Shown: positions 42,723-51,277 of the stretch, piece after piece
Layout of the letters: every line of letters begins with the position of its first letter
How positions within the stretch are numbered: position 1 is the first letter of the stretch
DNA from: Photobacterium rosenbergii
Lineage (GTDB): Bacteria > Pseudomonadota > Gammaproteobacteria > Enterobacterales > Vibrionaceae
Assembly: GCF_003026455.1 (NCBI RefSeq)
Contig: NZ_PYMB01000005.1
Location: 166,669-230,668 of the forward strand
Direction: 5' to 3'
Length of the DNA stretch: 64,000 nucleotides
Position numbers and translations under genes: made by a program
The notes under the pieces: model-generated
The model's input: only the letters and a program-made list of their open reading frames with translations
What the model was told of the DNA's origin: nothing
Database searches by the model: none

Positions 42723-43691
42723 ATGATTGATATTCAAGCACTTTCGCAACAGCGTCCGATCATCGTGGTCGGTGCCGCCTTCGGCGACGTCATGCTTGGC
42801 CTTGATTGCCTACCTAGTAGCGGCGGTGATGTTGTCGCCCAAGAGCAAGATAGGCAAATTGGCGGCTGTGCCTTTAATGTTGCCAGAGCCTTGAGTCGGT
42901 TGGCACTAATACCAATCAATGCAATCCCGGTTGGCAATGGTTCGTGGGGGCAGTTGGTCGAAACCGAAATGGATAAAGAGGGCCTGCCTGTCATGCTGCG
43001 CCACCCGACCCATGACAATGGGTGGTGTATCGCTATGGTCGAACCCAACAAGGAAAGGACCTTTATTACCGTCGACGGTTGCGAGCAATTCTGGAGTGAA
43101 GAACTGTTAGCCCAGATCCCGACGCCAGATAACGCCATCGTCTATGTCTCCGGGTATGAACTTGTCAGTCCACAGAGCGAGCCATTGCGCCAGTGGCTGC
43201 TGGGTCTAAGTGACGATAAAACATTGTTTGTCGACTTTGGCCCTCGTTTGGCTGATATTGATCCAGCATTTGTCGAAAAGCTATTGGCCAAGCGCCCGGT
43301 ACTGACACTCAACCGTGATGAGTTGGCCCTTTTGCAAGGCGTACAAACCTCAACGGATGACGCTGTCAGCAACGCACAATCTTTTGCCAAGCACCACAAC
43401 CTTGCCGTGATTTGCCGTTTTGACAAAGATGGGGCGCATGTCTGCGAACCGGAATTAGACCCAGTCTACATACCGGCTTTTCAGGTCGATGTTGCCGATA
43501 CGATTGCAGCTGGTGACAGCCATTGTGCAGGGGTCATTGCAGCCCTCGCCTCTGGTTTGGCGCTAGGCAGCGCAACCCAACTTGGCAACATGGTCGCCGC
43601 CATTGTGGTCAGCAAGCCAGGCTCCGATGGCGCTCCTAACCGGGAGGAGCTCGCTGCTTTCCAAACCAGCCAAAATGCTGATAGCCAATAG
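42723..43691 (+). CDS. PfkB-family carbohydrate kinase (YegV-like)
   Basis: A 322-residue sugar/nucleoside kinase of the ribokinase fold. The N-terminal IIVVGAAFGDVMLGLDCLP and GGCAFNVARALSRLA are the first PfkB signature region. The second signature region is DTIAAGDSHCAG, with catalytic Asp265. The first Gly of the usual GAGD anion hole is Ala262, so the motif reads AAGD. It should phosphorylate a sugar or nucleoside released by the ADP-ribosylglycohydrolase-type enzyme, or brought in by the NCS1 carrier. It starts nine bases after the transporter stop. A terminator follows at 43729-43761. Confidence 0.82.
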   Translation: MIDIQALSQQRPIIVVGAAFGDVMLGLDCLPSSGGDVVAQEQDRQIGGCAFNVARALSRLALIPINAIPVGNGSWGQLVETEMDKEGLPVMLRHPTHDNGWCIAMVEPNKERTFITVDGCEQFWSEELLAQIPTPDNAIVYVSGYELVSPQSEPLRQWLLGLSDDKTLFVDFGPRLADIDPAFVEKLLAKRPVLTLNRDELALLQGVQTSTDDAVSNAQSFAKHHNLAVICRFDKDGAHVCEPELDPVYIPAFQVDVADTIAAGDSHCAGVIAALASGLALGSATQLGNMVAAIVVSKPGSDGAPNREELAAFQTSQNADSQ

Positions 43692-43728
43692 GTAAGCAAA
43701 CACCGAACAAGTGATTAACCTACAAAAA

Positions 43729-43761
43729 ATAAGCCAGCAAAAATTGCTGGCTTATTTTTTT
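43729..43761 (+). terminator. strong rho-independent terminator
   Basis: AATAAGCCAGC / GCTGGCTTATT with loop AAAAATT, followed by a T-run. It ends the yegUV-like operon. Confidence 0.85.
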
Positions 43762-43770
43762 GTCCATTGG

Positions 43771-43827
43771 CTAGCCCCTAGCACGCTCTCGGTATGTCTT
43801 CGGTGTTTGCCCGGTCCAATTGGCAAG
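43771..43827 (-). pseudogene. relic of an AraC-family regulator C-terminus
   Basis: Directly after, and in frame with, the stop codon of the HAD gene, the sequence reads LANWTGQTPKTYRERARG before another stop. WTGQTPKTYR is the typical end of AraC-family second helix-turn-helix domains. No other part of such a protein is nearby. It probably marks a deletion or recombination junction. Confidence 0.45.
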
Positions 43828-44505
43828 CTAGCGGACCATCACTCCCTTCACCTCACCCGTTTTTATCAAGTGCTGCTCAAGCTCCTCTAATGAAGAGAAT
43901 CTACCGCTCGCCACGGCAAAACGAGGATCATCAATATTGTCCGGTACAGCAAACGTCGTCATACCCGCCGCTAAGCCAGCAATCATGCCTGTCACGCTGT
44001 CTTCAATCACCACACACTGGTTAGCAGCAACATCCAATTTTTGAGCTGCTGTCAGATACACGGATGGATGGGGCTTGCCATGTTCTTCATTGTCGGCACT
44101 GCACACCACCGAAAAATACTGACTAATACTCAAGCTATTAAGCACCGCATCAATTATCGGCATGCTTGATGAGGTGGCTAACGCAATTCTCACCCCGGCG
44201 CCCTGCAGCGTTTGTAGCAAGGAAACAACCCCTCGTTTAGGCTCTCCATGCTGGCGAATAAGTGCAACAACGGCTTGCATGATACTAAGCTGCAGTTCTT
44301 CCGATGGTATATTCAGATTAAAGTGCTGACACCAAATCTTAGCTATGTCATCTAATCGGCGCCCCATAGTCAGGCGAATACAATCGTCAAACGTAGCAGT
44401 CATGCCATAGCCCGCCAATACGTCCACCTGAGCCTGTCGCCAATAAGGTTCAGAGTCGATGAGTACTCCATCCATATCAAAGATAACCGCATCTTTTTGC
44501 ATCAT
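43828..44505 (-). CDS. HAD-superfamily phosphatase (HxpB/YniC-like)
   Basis: A 225-residue HAD hydrolase. Motif I is FDMDGVLIDSEP with nucleophile Asp10 and Asp12. A helical cap follows (to about residue 85). Motif II is ALATSSS, and the later motifs include HGKPHPSVYLTA (Lys) and CVVIEDSVTGMIAGLAAG (acidic pair). It resembles E. coli HxpB (YniC), which dephosphorylates 2-deoxyglucose 6-phosphate and other sugar phosphates. It lies convergent to the kinase operon. Immediately after its stop, in frame, is a fragment of an AraC-type regulator. Confidence 0.85.
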   Translation of the reverse strand: MMQKDAVIFDMDGVLIDSEPYWRQAQVDVLAGYGMTATFDDCIRLTMGRRLDDIAKIWCQHFNLNIPSEELQLSIMQAVVALIRQHGEPKRGVVSLLQTLQGAGVRIALATSSSMPIIDAVLNSLSISQYFSVVCSADNEEHGKPHPSVYLTAAQKLDVAANQCVVIEDSVTGMIAGLAAGMTTFAVPDNIDDPRFAVASGRFSSLEELEQHLIKTGEVKGVMVR

Positions 44506-44598
44506 ACTTACCTCTTAGCCATTGATAGGTGCATCCTAAAGCGACATTAAACGGCAATAAAGAGAAGAGTTCATAGCCGCAGCCTTCCCCCTTTCCAG

Positions 44599-45642
44599 CT
44601 ACGCCATAGCGTTACTTTTTTGGCTTTGGTGTAGATGTTCCCCACATGACTGCCGGATTGTCAGTCTAGGCGAGAGGATGATCTGCTTGGCGGGCTCTTC
44701 ACTGCCATTGATCCGCAATAGCAAGGCTTCCGCGGCGGTCCTGCCAAGCTCCTTGGCACAGGCCGAAACGGTGGTGAGAGGGGGAACGGTCTCGGCAGAC
44801 TCGGGCAAGTCATCAAAGCCGATCACAGCTATATCTTCCCCGACGCGCAATCCCCTTTCCGCCAATGCCCGCATTGCCCCGTAGGCAATGGTATCGGTGT
44901 AGCAGACCAGGGCGGTTACATCCGGCCTCTCGTTCAACAGGTGCAGCGTCTCCACATATCCTTGCTGCCGGCTGTTGTTCTCGCAGCTTCGTACCAACTG
45001 GTAGTCAGGCTCAAGCCCCTGCTCCATCAACCGGCCCATATAACCACTGACCCGGTGTGATGCCGTTTTCGACCCGATAAGGTTGCCGACAAACCCAATC
45101 TTGCTATGGCCGAGTCCCAGCAGGTAATCGGTCGCTATCTGCGCCCCCTTGAAGTTATCGATACCGACAAAGTCATATTCATCGAGATCCGGCGATCGCA
45201 CCGCAAACACCACAGGGACATTACGCCGCTTGAGGGCATGGAGGTAGTCGGTATCCAGCCGTTTGGCAGGGCAAACCACTAACCCCGAGGTGTTCTGGCT
45301 CATCAGCGACTCAATAAAGCGCTGCTGCTTGTCGGCATCGGACTCGCAGTTGGCAAGGAACAACAGGTAGCCGTCGCTGTCGAGTTTATGGCTGATCCCC
45401 GCTGTCAGCTGGTTGTAGATCGGGTTGGTGATGTCATGAAGCACCAGCCCGACTAGGTTGCTTTTCTTGCTGCTCAAATTCGCCGCCGACTGGTTGTACA
45501 CATACCCCAGCTCTTCAATGGCAGAAAAAATCCGCTCCCGGGTGTGCTCTGATATCCGCCCCTTGCCCCGCAGGGTCAGCGACACGGTCGTCGCACTGAC
45601 CCCACAGAGTTTGGCGACATCATGGATGGTGGGTTTAGCCAT
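44599..45642 (-). CDS. LacI-family repressor (MalI-like)
   Basis: A 347-residue repressor. The N-terminal HTH TIHDVAKLCGVSATTVSLTL continues into the hinge ELGYVYNQSAANLSSKKSN. A periplasmic-binding-type effector domain follows. It strongly resembles E. coli MalI in the headpiece and in its position divergent from a MalX-like PTS gene. AGGAG lies six bases before the ATG. It should control the EIICB/GH38 operon. Candidate operator and CRP sites lie at 45754-45770 and 45698-45713. A closely related repressor is encoded at 56091-57110, so cross-talk is possible. The inducer is unknown. Confidence 0.88.
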   Translation of the reverse strand: MAKPTIHDVAKLCGVSATTVSLTLRGKGRISEHTRERIFSAIEELGYVYNQSAANLSSKKSNLVGLVLHDITNPIYNQLTAGISHKLDSDGYLLFLANCESDADKQQRFIESLMSQNTSGLVVCPAKRLDTDYLHALKRRNVPVVFAVRSPDLDEYDFVGIDNFKGAQIATDYLLGLGHSKIGFVGNLIGSKTASHRVSGYMGRLMEQGLEPDYQLVRSCENNSRQQGYVETLHLLNERPDVTALVCYTDTIAYGAMRALAERGLRVGEDIAVIGFDDLPESAETVPPLTTVSACAKELGRTAAEALLLRINGSEEPAKQIILSPRLTIRQSCGEHLHQSQKSNAMA

Positions 45643-45894
45643 GGTTAACTCCTGATTTATCGCTAAACCATTTATCCCAGAAAAAACCCCGATTTCTCGT
45701 GAACAACCTCACACAATCCCAGATACAGCGCTGGATTGTTGTGGTTTTTGAGTGGTTTAACGGATTTACCAGTTAGGCCATTTTCTTTGTATGGGTTTAA
45801 GGTAGGACGCAGATAACGACGCTGGGAACGGGTAAGCCTCTCCCGCCAGAACAACATCGAACCTCTACCAAATACAACAACGAAACGGTGCCCT
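45643..45894. promoter_or_regulatory. MalI-like/PTS divergent promoter: CRP box and operator candidate
   Basis: CGTGA-ACAACC-TCACA at 45698-45713 matches 9 of 10 conserved CRP positions. GGTTTAACGGATTTACC at 45754-45770 is an imperfect palindrome resembling the GGTTAA-type sites near the second MalI-like gene. Together they suggest glucose-sensitive, repressor-controlled expression. Confidence 0.55.
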
Positions 45895-47637
45895 ATGAAC
45901 CTGAAAAATCTGGATTCGGTACAGCGGTTTGCCAAGGCCATGCTCTTTGCCGTGACCTTCATCCTACCGTTTGCCGCCATCATGATATCGCTCGGAACCA
46001 TCGGCATGAGTCCCATGCTGCTGGGCGGGATCCCTTATGTCGGTGACCTTTTTGCCTTTGTCGGCAAATACCTCAATGTCGGCGGCTGGGTGATCCTTGC
46101 CAACCTGCCTTTCTTCTTCGCCCTGTGTGTCGCCTCGTCACTGACCGGCAACAAACAAGCCGGACCGGTGATCATTGCCGGCCTGTTCTTCCTGATGGTA
46201 CACAAACTAATTGGTGAGATGAGTGTCTGGTACTTCGGCAGTATCAAAGGCTTTACTGATATTCAGGCACCAATGGACTTGTTATCACCGATTGCCAACC
46301 CGGAATACGTCAATATCTTCCAGGATGTGCTGGGGATGCCAACCTTCCGTATCGGTATTGTCGGTGCCATCATTGTCGGTATCCTGTCGGCCCGTATCTG
46401 GGAGAAATACAAGACTTTCGACAAATTGCCGATGGCACTGGACTTTTTCAACGGCCAACGTTTTTGCGTGTTCGTCACCTTTATCTACGCCTTTATCATG
46501 GCGGCAGTGCTGATGGTCGTGTGGCCGATTGTCGGTGACGGTCTGGATGCCTTCAGTATTTGGGCGGCACAAAACGGTGATTATGCAGCGCCCTTCTCCA
46601 AAGCCTTCCTGGAAACCGCACTGCGCCCGATTGGCCTGCACCATGTGACCAACGCTGTCTGGGAGTACACCCCAATCGGTGGCGAGTTCTACTCCGAGCT
46701 TAAAGACATGACCATCATCGGCCTGCACCAGGTTGGTCCGGCGCGCCTTGATGAAATTGTCCAGCTGTTTAACCTTGGCCGCATTTCGGACGCCCAGGCT
46801 ATCCTGGCCGACCCGATGATGAACAAGATGATGTTCTACCAAGACTTCCATGGCTTGTTCACCCTACCGGGCGCGGCACTGGGTATGTACCTTGCGATCC
46901 CGAAAGAGCGCCGTACCGCCAAAATCAAATCTATCTACCTAAGTACGACCCTGGCCGTAGTTTTCACCGGCTTCTCAGAGCCACTGGAGTTCATGTTCGT
47001 ATTCGCCTCACCGGTACTGTACGGGGTAAATGTGGCCTTCCAGTCAATCATTTCGATGATGCCGGACTTCTTCAAGCACATGTTCGATGACCCGGCGATG
47101 ATGACTTGGTACTTCCGTGGCCTGCCGAACCTGCTGACCAACTACCTGGTACAAGTCGGCTTTATCCTGGGCCGCTGGTATGAACTGGTGATTCTGTTCG
47201 GTACTGGAGTGATTTGGTTCCTTATCTACGGTGTGACCTTCAACTTCATCATCCGCAAGATGGACGTCACTATCCTGGGCCGCGAGAAAGAAGACGAAGC
47301 CGAAGAAGCCAATGACTCTTTCGTTACCCGCATGGCCAGCCAGAGCAACAAACGTGTCGAAGCCATGGTTCATGTCCTTGGCGGCCTCGATAACATCGAC
47401 ACCATTGATAACTGCATGACCCGCCTGCGCCTGTCGGTCCACGACAAGTCGAAGGTCGATATGAGCAAGAAGACCTGGCAAAAGCTCGGCGCACTGGATG
47501 TGGTCGATGCCGGTGGCAACAATATCCAAGCCATCTACGGCGCATCGGTGAGTAACATCAAGATCCAGCTCGAAGACTATGTCGACGAAGCCAGGAGCCA
47601 AACATCAAACGTAGCGAACCCACTCGCATTCGAATAA
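45895..47637 (+). CDS. PTS glucose/maltoside-type EIICB (MalX-like)
   Basis: A 580-residue fused EIIC-EIIB. EIIC (about 1-440) has around ten helices with family signatures (AMLFAVTFILPFAAIMISLG, LGMPTFRIGIVGAIIVG, GLHHVTNAVWEYTPIGGEF split over residues 242-262). EIIB (about 485-570) has phospho-Cys507 in DNCMTRLRLSV. No EIIA domain is fused, so it would use the general glucose EIIA (Crr). The divergent MalI-like gene parallels malI-malX of E. coli, but the next gene is a GH38 rather than malY. It probably imports an alpha-linked mannoside as a 6-phosphate. Confidence 0.88.
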   Translation: MNLKNLDSVQRFAKAMLFAVTFILPFAAIMISLGTIGMSPMLLGGIPYVGDLFAFVGKYLNVGGWVILANLPFFFALCVASSLTGNKQAGPVIIAGLFFLMVHKLIGEMSVWYFGSIKGFTDIQAPMDLLSPIANPEYVNIFQDVLGMPTFRIGIVGAIIVGILSARIWEKYKTFDKLPMALDFFNGQRFCVFVTFIYAFIMAAVLMVVWPIVGDGLDAFSIWAAQNGDYAAPFSKAFLETALRPIGLHHVTNAVWEYTPIGGEFYSELKDMTIIGLHQVGPARLDEIVQLFNLGRISDAQAILADPMMNKMMFYQDFHGLFTLPGAALGMYLAIPKERRTAKIKSIYLSTTLAVVFTGFSEPLEFMFVFASPVLYGVNVAFQSIISMMPDFFKHMFDDPAMMTWYFRGLPNLLTNYLVQVGFILGRWYELVILFGTGVIWFLIYGVTFNFIIRKMDVTILGREKEDEAEEANDSFVTRMASQSNKRVEAMVHVLGGLDNIDTIDNCMTRLRLSVHDKSKVDMSKKTWQKLGALDVVDAGGNNIQAIYGASVSNIKIQLEDYVDEARSQTSNVANPLAFE

Positions 47638-47664
47638 CCCAATTAACAAACAAATATAAGCCCG

Positions 47665-47683
47665 CCCTTCCCGCCGGGAAGGG
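47665..47683 (+). other. hairpin between PTS EIICB and GH38 genes
   Basis: CCCTTCCC / GGGAAGGG, an 8-bp stem with loop GCC. It lies in the intercistronic gap, with no T-run. It may stabilise the upstream message. Confidence 0.4.
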
Positions 47684-47713
47684 ACGGACACCGCTTTACT
47701 GAGGAAAAATAAG

Positions 47714-50368
47714 ATGTCTGATAAAAAAATCGCTAACGTTGTAATGCAAACACACTGGGACAACGAATGGTACTTCACAGACCGTGAGGCACAGGTCCAA
47801 CTGACCTACAACGTGCGTGAAATCCTATCCATGCTGGAACGCGGCGAGATGAAATATTTCCTGTTCGACGGCCAGACTGCAGCTATCCAGGATTACCTCG
47901 ATGTCTGCCCGGAAGACCGCAGCCGCATCGTCAAGCTGGTTGAGGAAGGCAAACTGTTTATCGGTCCTTGGCATACCCAAGCCGAGACATTTGCGGTTTC
48001 AGGCGAATCGATGATCAACAACCTGATCTACGGGATTGAATATGCCGACCAGCTTGGTGGCTCATCCTACGTATCATACCTGCCGGACAGCTTTGGCCAC
48101 CCGACAGATTTCCCTAAAATCTTCAACGGCCTGAATATCGAAAACCTATCGATCCGCCGCGGCATGGGTGACAAGCACAATGTCCCAACCGAATTCTGGT
48201 GGGAAAGCAACGACGGCTCTAAGATCATGACCAACGTGCTGATCGACGGCTACCACTGGGCAGTAGACCCTTACTTCGAAGGTGACTTGCTGACACGTAA
48301 CATCCGCCCTGAGTGCACCACCAACGACATGACCTCACTGGAGCTTGCGGCCCACAAAGCGCCAACCAAGAACTTCCTGCTGCCATTGGGCGAAGATCAG
48401 ACTCCGGCATTTGCCAACTTCTACGAGCTGCTGGACAAATACAACAAAGAGTCTGACCTGTACGAGTTTGTCGAAACCACTTACGACGAGTTCTTTGCCA
48501 AGGTACGCGAAGAAGCCGGCGACTCACTGCCGACATATAAAGGCGAGCTACTATGCCCGCAATATTCGCGTATCCACAAGTCCATCAACTCGGTTCGCTA
48601 CGACGTGAAGCAAATTCATGACAAAGTAGAGCGCCTGATGACTTATACCGTCCAACCGCTAATGGCGATGGCGGACAAAGTTGGCCTGCCATACGAGCGC
48701 GGCCTGCTAAAAGAGGTTTGGAACCTGCTTTCCCGAGCCCAGACCCACAGTGTTTGCACCAACACAGACGAAACCAACGAACGTATCTATGTTCGTCTGA
48801 AAGAAGCCTATGATCTGGCGCTGACCGCACAAGCCTTCATCGCCCGTAAGCTGGCGGTATCGTCCAAGTACGGTGATAACAGCACGCCTATGGTGGTGGC
48901 AAATACCCTACCGACGAAGCGTACACTCACCGACCGTTTCAAGATTTACACCAAGAATGAACACTTCGCGCTGCTCAATGATGGTCAGGAGCTACCATAC
49001 TCTATCGTTGGCAAAACCCGTCCATACGGCGGCGTTATCCGCGGCGATGAAAACCTGCATGATGAAGAGAAATACTACTTTGTCACCGAAGTGGAAATGA
49101 CACTTGAAATGAATGGTTTCTCTTATAAAACCATCGAAGTTGATGACTCAAAGGCAGGTTCTGATGTCACCGTGGCCATCAACGAAACCGCCAATGTTAT
49201 TGAAAACGATGATTACGAAATCACCCTTAGAGGTGGTGAGCTAACGATTGTCAACCGCAAGACAGGGGTAACGTACACCGATGCCATTCGCTTTAGCAAT
49301 GATTCGGATGCCGGTGACAACTACGACCACAGCCCAATGGAGAATGATTGGGAACTGGATCTTGACCTCAACAACTCGCTGGTCACTATCGAGAAAACGC
49401 CAGCGACCCAGACCCTGACGGCCAAAGGCAAGTGGTTGGTACCGGCAAACATGGAAGAGCGCGCGGCACGTATCACAAGCAGCGAGCTTGCGTATGAGCT
49501 GTCTCTGTCGCTATGCAATACCTCTGATGTTATTGGCGTTCACATTGAAGTGGATAACAAAGCCCTTAACCACCGCCTACGCATGGTAGTCGATTCCCAG
49601 GTCGCCAGTGAGTTCTCTTACGCCGGGACCCAGTTCTCTGAAATCGCCCGTGAAGTGAACCCGCCAGAGCTTAAAACCTGGAAACAAGATGGCTGGTTGG
49701 AAGAGCCAACAACCACTGAACCGCTATTGAACACAGTGGCACTGAAAGAAGATGGCAAGTACACCGCAATCTTTACCCAAGGCTGTAAGGAGTACCAGAT
49801 CGTTGGCGAGAAGTTCGACAAGATTGCCATCACGCTATTTCGCGCATGTGGCCACTTTGGTCTGCCGGATCTATCACGCCGCCCAGGTCGTGCCTCTGGT
49901 ACACCGAACAAGATCACCGCGACGCCAGATAGCCAACTGCAGAAGCGCCTGACGTTTGACCTTGGTATCGTGACGGGCTCAGATTACAAGTCAAACCTTG
50001 TCCGCCAACAGTACGTTGAGTTTGCGACCGATACGGTGTTCTACCACGAGCAGAACCTATGCCGCGCCGGTGAATACAACATCAGCTTCTTTGCCACTAA
50101 CCCTCTTCGTGAGCAAGTACCTGCTAACTTCAGCCTACTTGAAGTAGAAGCAACCGATGCGGTGTTCTCTACCCTGACCAAGGCGAAAGATAACAATGGT
50201 TACCTGCTGCGTATGTATAACTGCGAAGAGCAAGCAATCGAAGCAGGCCAAATCAACACGGTTCATGGTTACCAGCCTCGCGAGTTAACTAACCTGCTGG
50301 AGCAAAGCCAGGGCGAAGTCACGCCAACCCTTCGCCAGGGTGAGCTTCGAACTGTCCGTATTGCCTAA
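47714..50368 (+). CDS. GH38 alpha-mannosidase with altered active-site motifs
   Basis: An 884-residue cytoplasmic GH38 protein. Zinc ligands His14 and Asp16 are kept, but the usual HTHWD reads QTHWD. Nucleophile Asp125 is in LPDSFGH. The later ligand region reads RAQTH345SVCTNTDE; the usual HDS is HSV, so the active-site Asp that follows the zinc His is Ser346. The rest (three-helix domain, beta-rich C-terminal half, SRRPGRASG near 720) is normal. It belongs to a different GH38 branch from the protein at 26267. With a MalX-like PTS upstream, a phosphorylated mannoside substrate is likely. The start has GAGG nine bases upstream. Activity is expected but specificity may be changed. Confidence 0.85.
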   Translation: MSDKKIANVVMQTHWDNEWYFTDREAQVQLTYNVREILSMLERGEMKYFLFDGQTAAIQDYLDVCPEDRSRIVKLVEEGKLFIGPWHTQAETFAVSGESMINNLIYGIEYADQLGGSSYVSYLPDSFGHPTDFPKIFNGLNIENLSIRRGMGDKHNVPTEFWWESNDGSKIMTNVLIDGYHWAVDPYFEGDLLTRNIRPECTTNDMTSLELAAHKAPTKNFLLPLGEDQTPAFANFYELLDKYNKESDLYEFVETTYDEFFAKVREEAGDSLPTYKGELLCPQYSRIHKSINSVRYDVKQIHDKVERLMTYTVQPLMAMADKVGLPYERGLLKEVWNLLSRAQTHSVCTNTDETNERIYVRLKEAYDLALTAQAFIARKLAVSSKYGDNSTPMVVANTLPTKRTLTDRFKIYTKNEHFALLNDGQELPYSIVGKTRPYGGVIRGDENLHDEEKYYFVTEVEMTLEMNGFSYKTIEVDDSKAGSDVTVAINETANVIENDDYEITLRGGELTIVNRKTGVTYTDAIRFSNDSDAGDNYDHSPMENDWELDLDLNNSLVTIEKTPATQTLTAKGKWLVPANMEERAARITSSELAYELSLSLCNTSDVIGVHIEVDNKALNHRLRMVVDSQVASEFSYAGTQFSEIAREVNPPELKTWKQDGWLEEPTTTEPLLNTVALKEDGKYTAIFTQGCKEYQIVGEKFDKIAITLFRACGHFGLPDLSRRPGRASGTPNKITATPDSQLQKRLTFDLGIVTGSDYKSNLVRQQYVEFATDTVFYHEQNLCRAGEYNISFFATNPLREQVPANFSLLEVEATDAVFSTLTKAKDNNGYLLRMYNCEEQAIEAGQINTVHGYQPRELTNLLEQSQGEVTPTLRQGELRTVRIA

Positions 50369-50380
50369 CCTCCCCGAAAT

Positions 50381-50404
50381 AGTGGCCGGCCTATGCCGGC
50401 CACT
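50381..50404 (+). terminator. hairpin between GH38 and TSUP permease genes
   Basis: AGTGGCCGGC / GCCGGCCACT, a perfect 10-bp stem with loop CTAT. It lacks a T-run and lies 16 bases before the next start, so readthrough or attenuation is possible. Confidence 0.4.
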
Positions 50405-50419
50405 GCCTGAGTATTCGCT

Positions 50420-51178
50420 ATGTTGATTGATGATCCAATTTTTTACCTCGTTGCCGTGCCAGCCATCCTGGTCTACGGTATCGGCAAAGGGGGCCTGGGC
50501 GGTGCCGTCGGCGACGTTGTCGTCCCCTTCATGGCACTCGCAATTTCCCCTTCTTTGGCTGCCTCTATCCTGATGCCGATCTTGATCGTGATGGACATCT
50601 TTGCCCTGCGCCACCACCGCCGTAATGTCGACTGGCAGCAAATCAAAGCGATGCTGCCGGGTGGGGTTGCCGGAGTGGTCATTGCAGCCCTGTTCCTGAA
50701 ACAACTGCCGGAGTACGGGCTGCAAATCCTAATCGGGGCTATTTCGGTGGGCTTTGTCATGCTCTATGTCTTCAAACGCAGCGCGACCGAGCACCAATGC
50801 GGCCGCTTTGGCGCCAGTGTCTGGTGTGGGCTGGGCGGCTTTACCAGTACCGCTATCCATGCCGGCGGCGGGCCAGTAAGTATTTACTTACTTCCGCAGA
50901 AGCTGGATAAACTCAAGCTTATCGGCACTATCGTCTGGTTCTTTGCCATTATCAATTTCCTCAAGCTGGGTGCATATACCTATCTGGGTGGAATGAGCAT
51001 TGATAACTTGATAACCGCTGCAGTGCTAATGCCGCTGGCACCTATCGGGGTCCGTATCGGTGTCTACCTGCTGCACCGGGTCAGCCAAGATTTGATTTAC
51101 CGCCTGTGTTACTTGTTCTTGTTTATTTCCGGGTTCAAGCTGCTGCTTGATGGCATCAGCCAAGCGGTGGGAGGATAA
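50420..51178 (+). CDS. TSUP (TauE/SafE) family membrane permease
   Basis: A 252-residue inner-membrane protein with about eight helices. The two family repeats are visible: GIGKGGLGGAVGDVVVPFMAL at about residues 15-36, and GLGGFTSTAIHAGGGPVSIYLLP at about 136-158. TSUP proteins export or import sulfite, sulfonates, sulfoacetate or other organic anions. Its place after a mannosidase is unexpected. The 51-base spacing and codirection suggest cotranscription, and an MhpD-like hydratase follows. The substrate is unknown; an organic acid product of the locus is one possibility. Confidence 0.82.
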   Translation: MLIDDPIFYLVAVPAILVYGIGKGGLGGAVGDVVVPFMALAISPSLAASILMPILIVMDIFALRHHRRNVDWQQIKAMLPGGVAGVVIAALFLKQLPEYGLQILIGAISVGFVMLYVFKRSATEHQCGRFGASVWCGLGGFTSTAIHAGGGPVSIYLLPQKLDKLKLIGTIVWFFAIINFLKLGAYTYLGGMSIDNLITAAVLMPLAPIGVRIGVYLLHRVSQDLIYRLCYLFLFISGFKLLLDGISQAVGG

Positions 51179-51277
51179 GACCGCCAACCCCCTATTGACC
51201 TTCGCCGTGCTGATTTCACTACCCCAGCCCGGAAAATCCCGATATGATTGAGGGATTAAGCCCAAAGGTAATACAAT

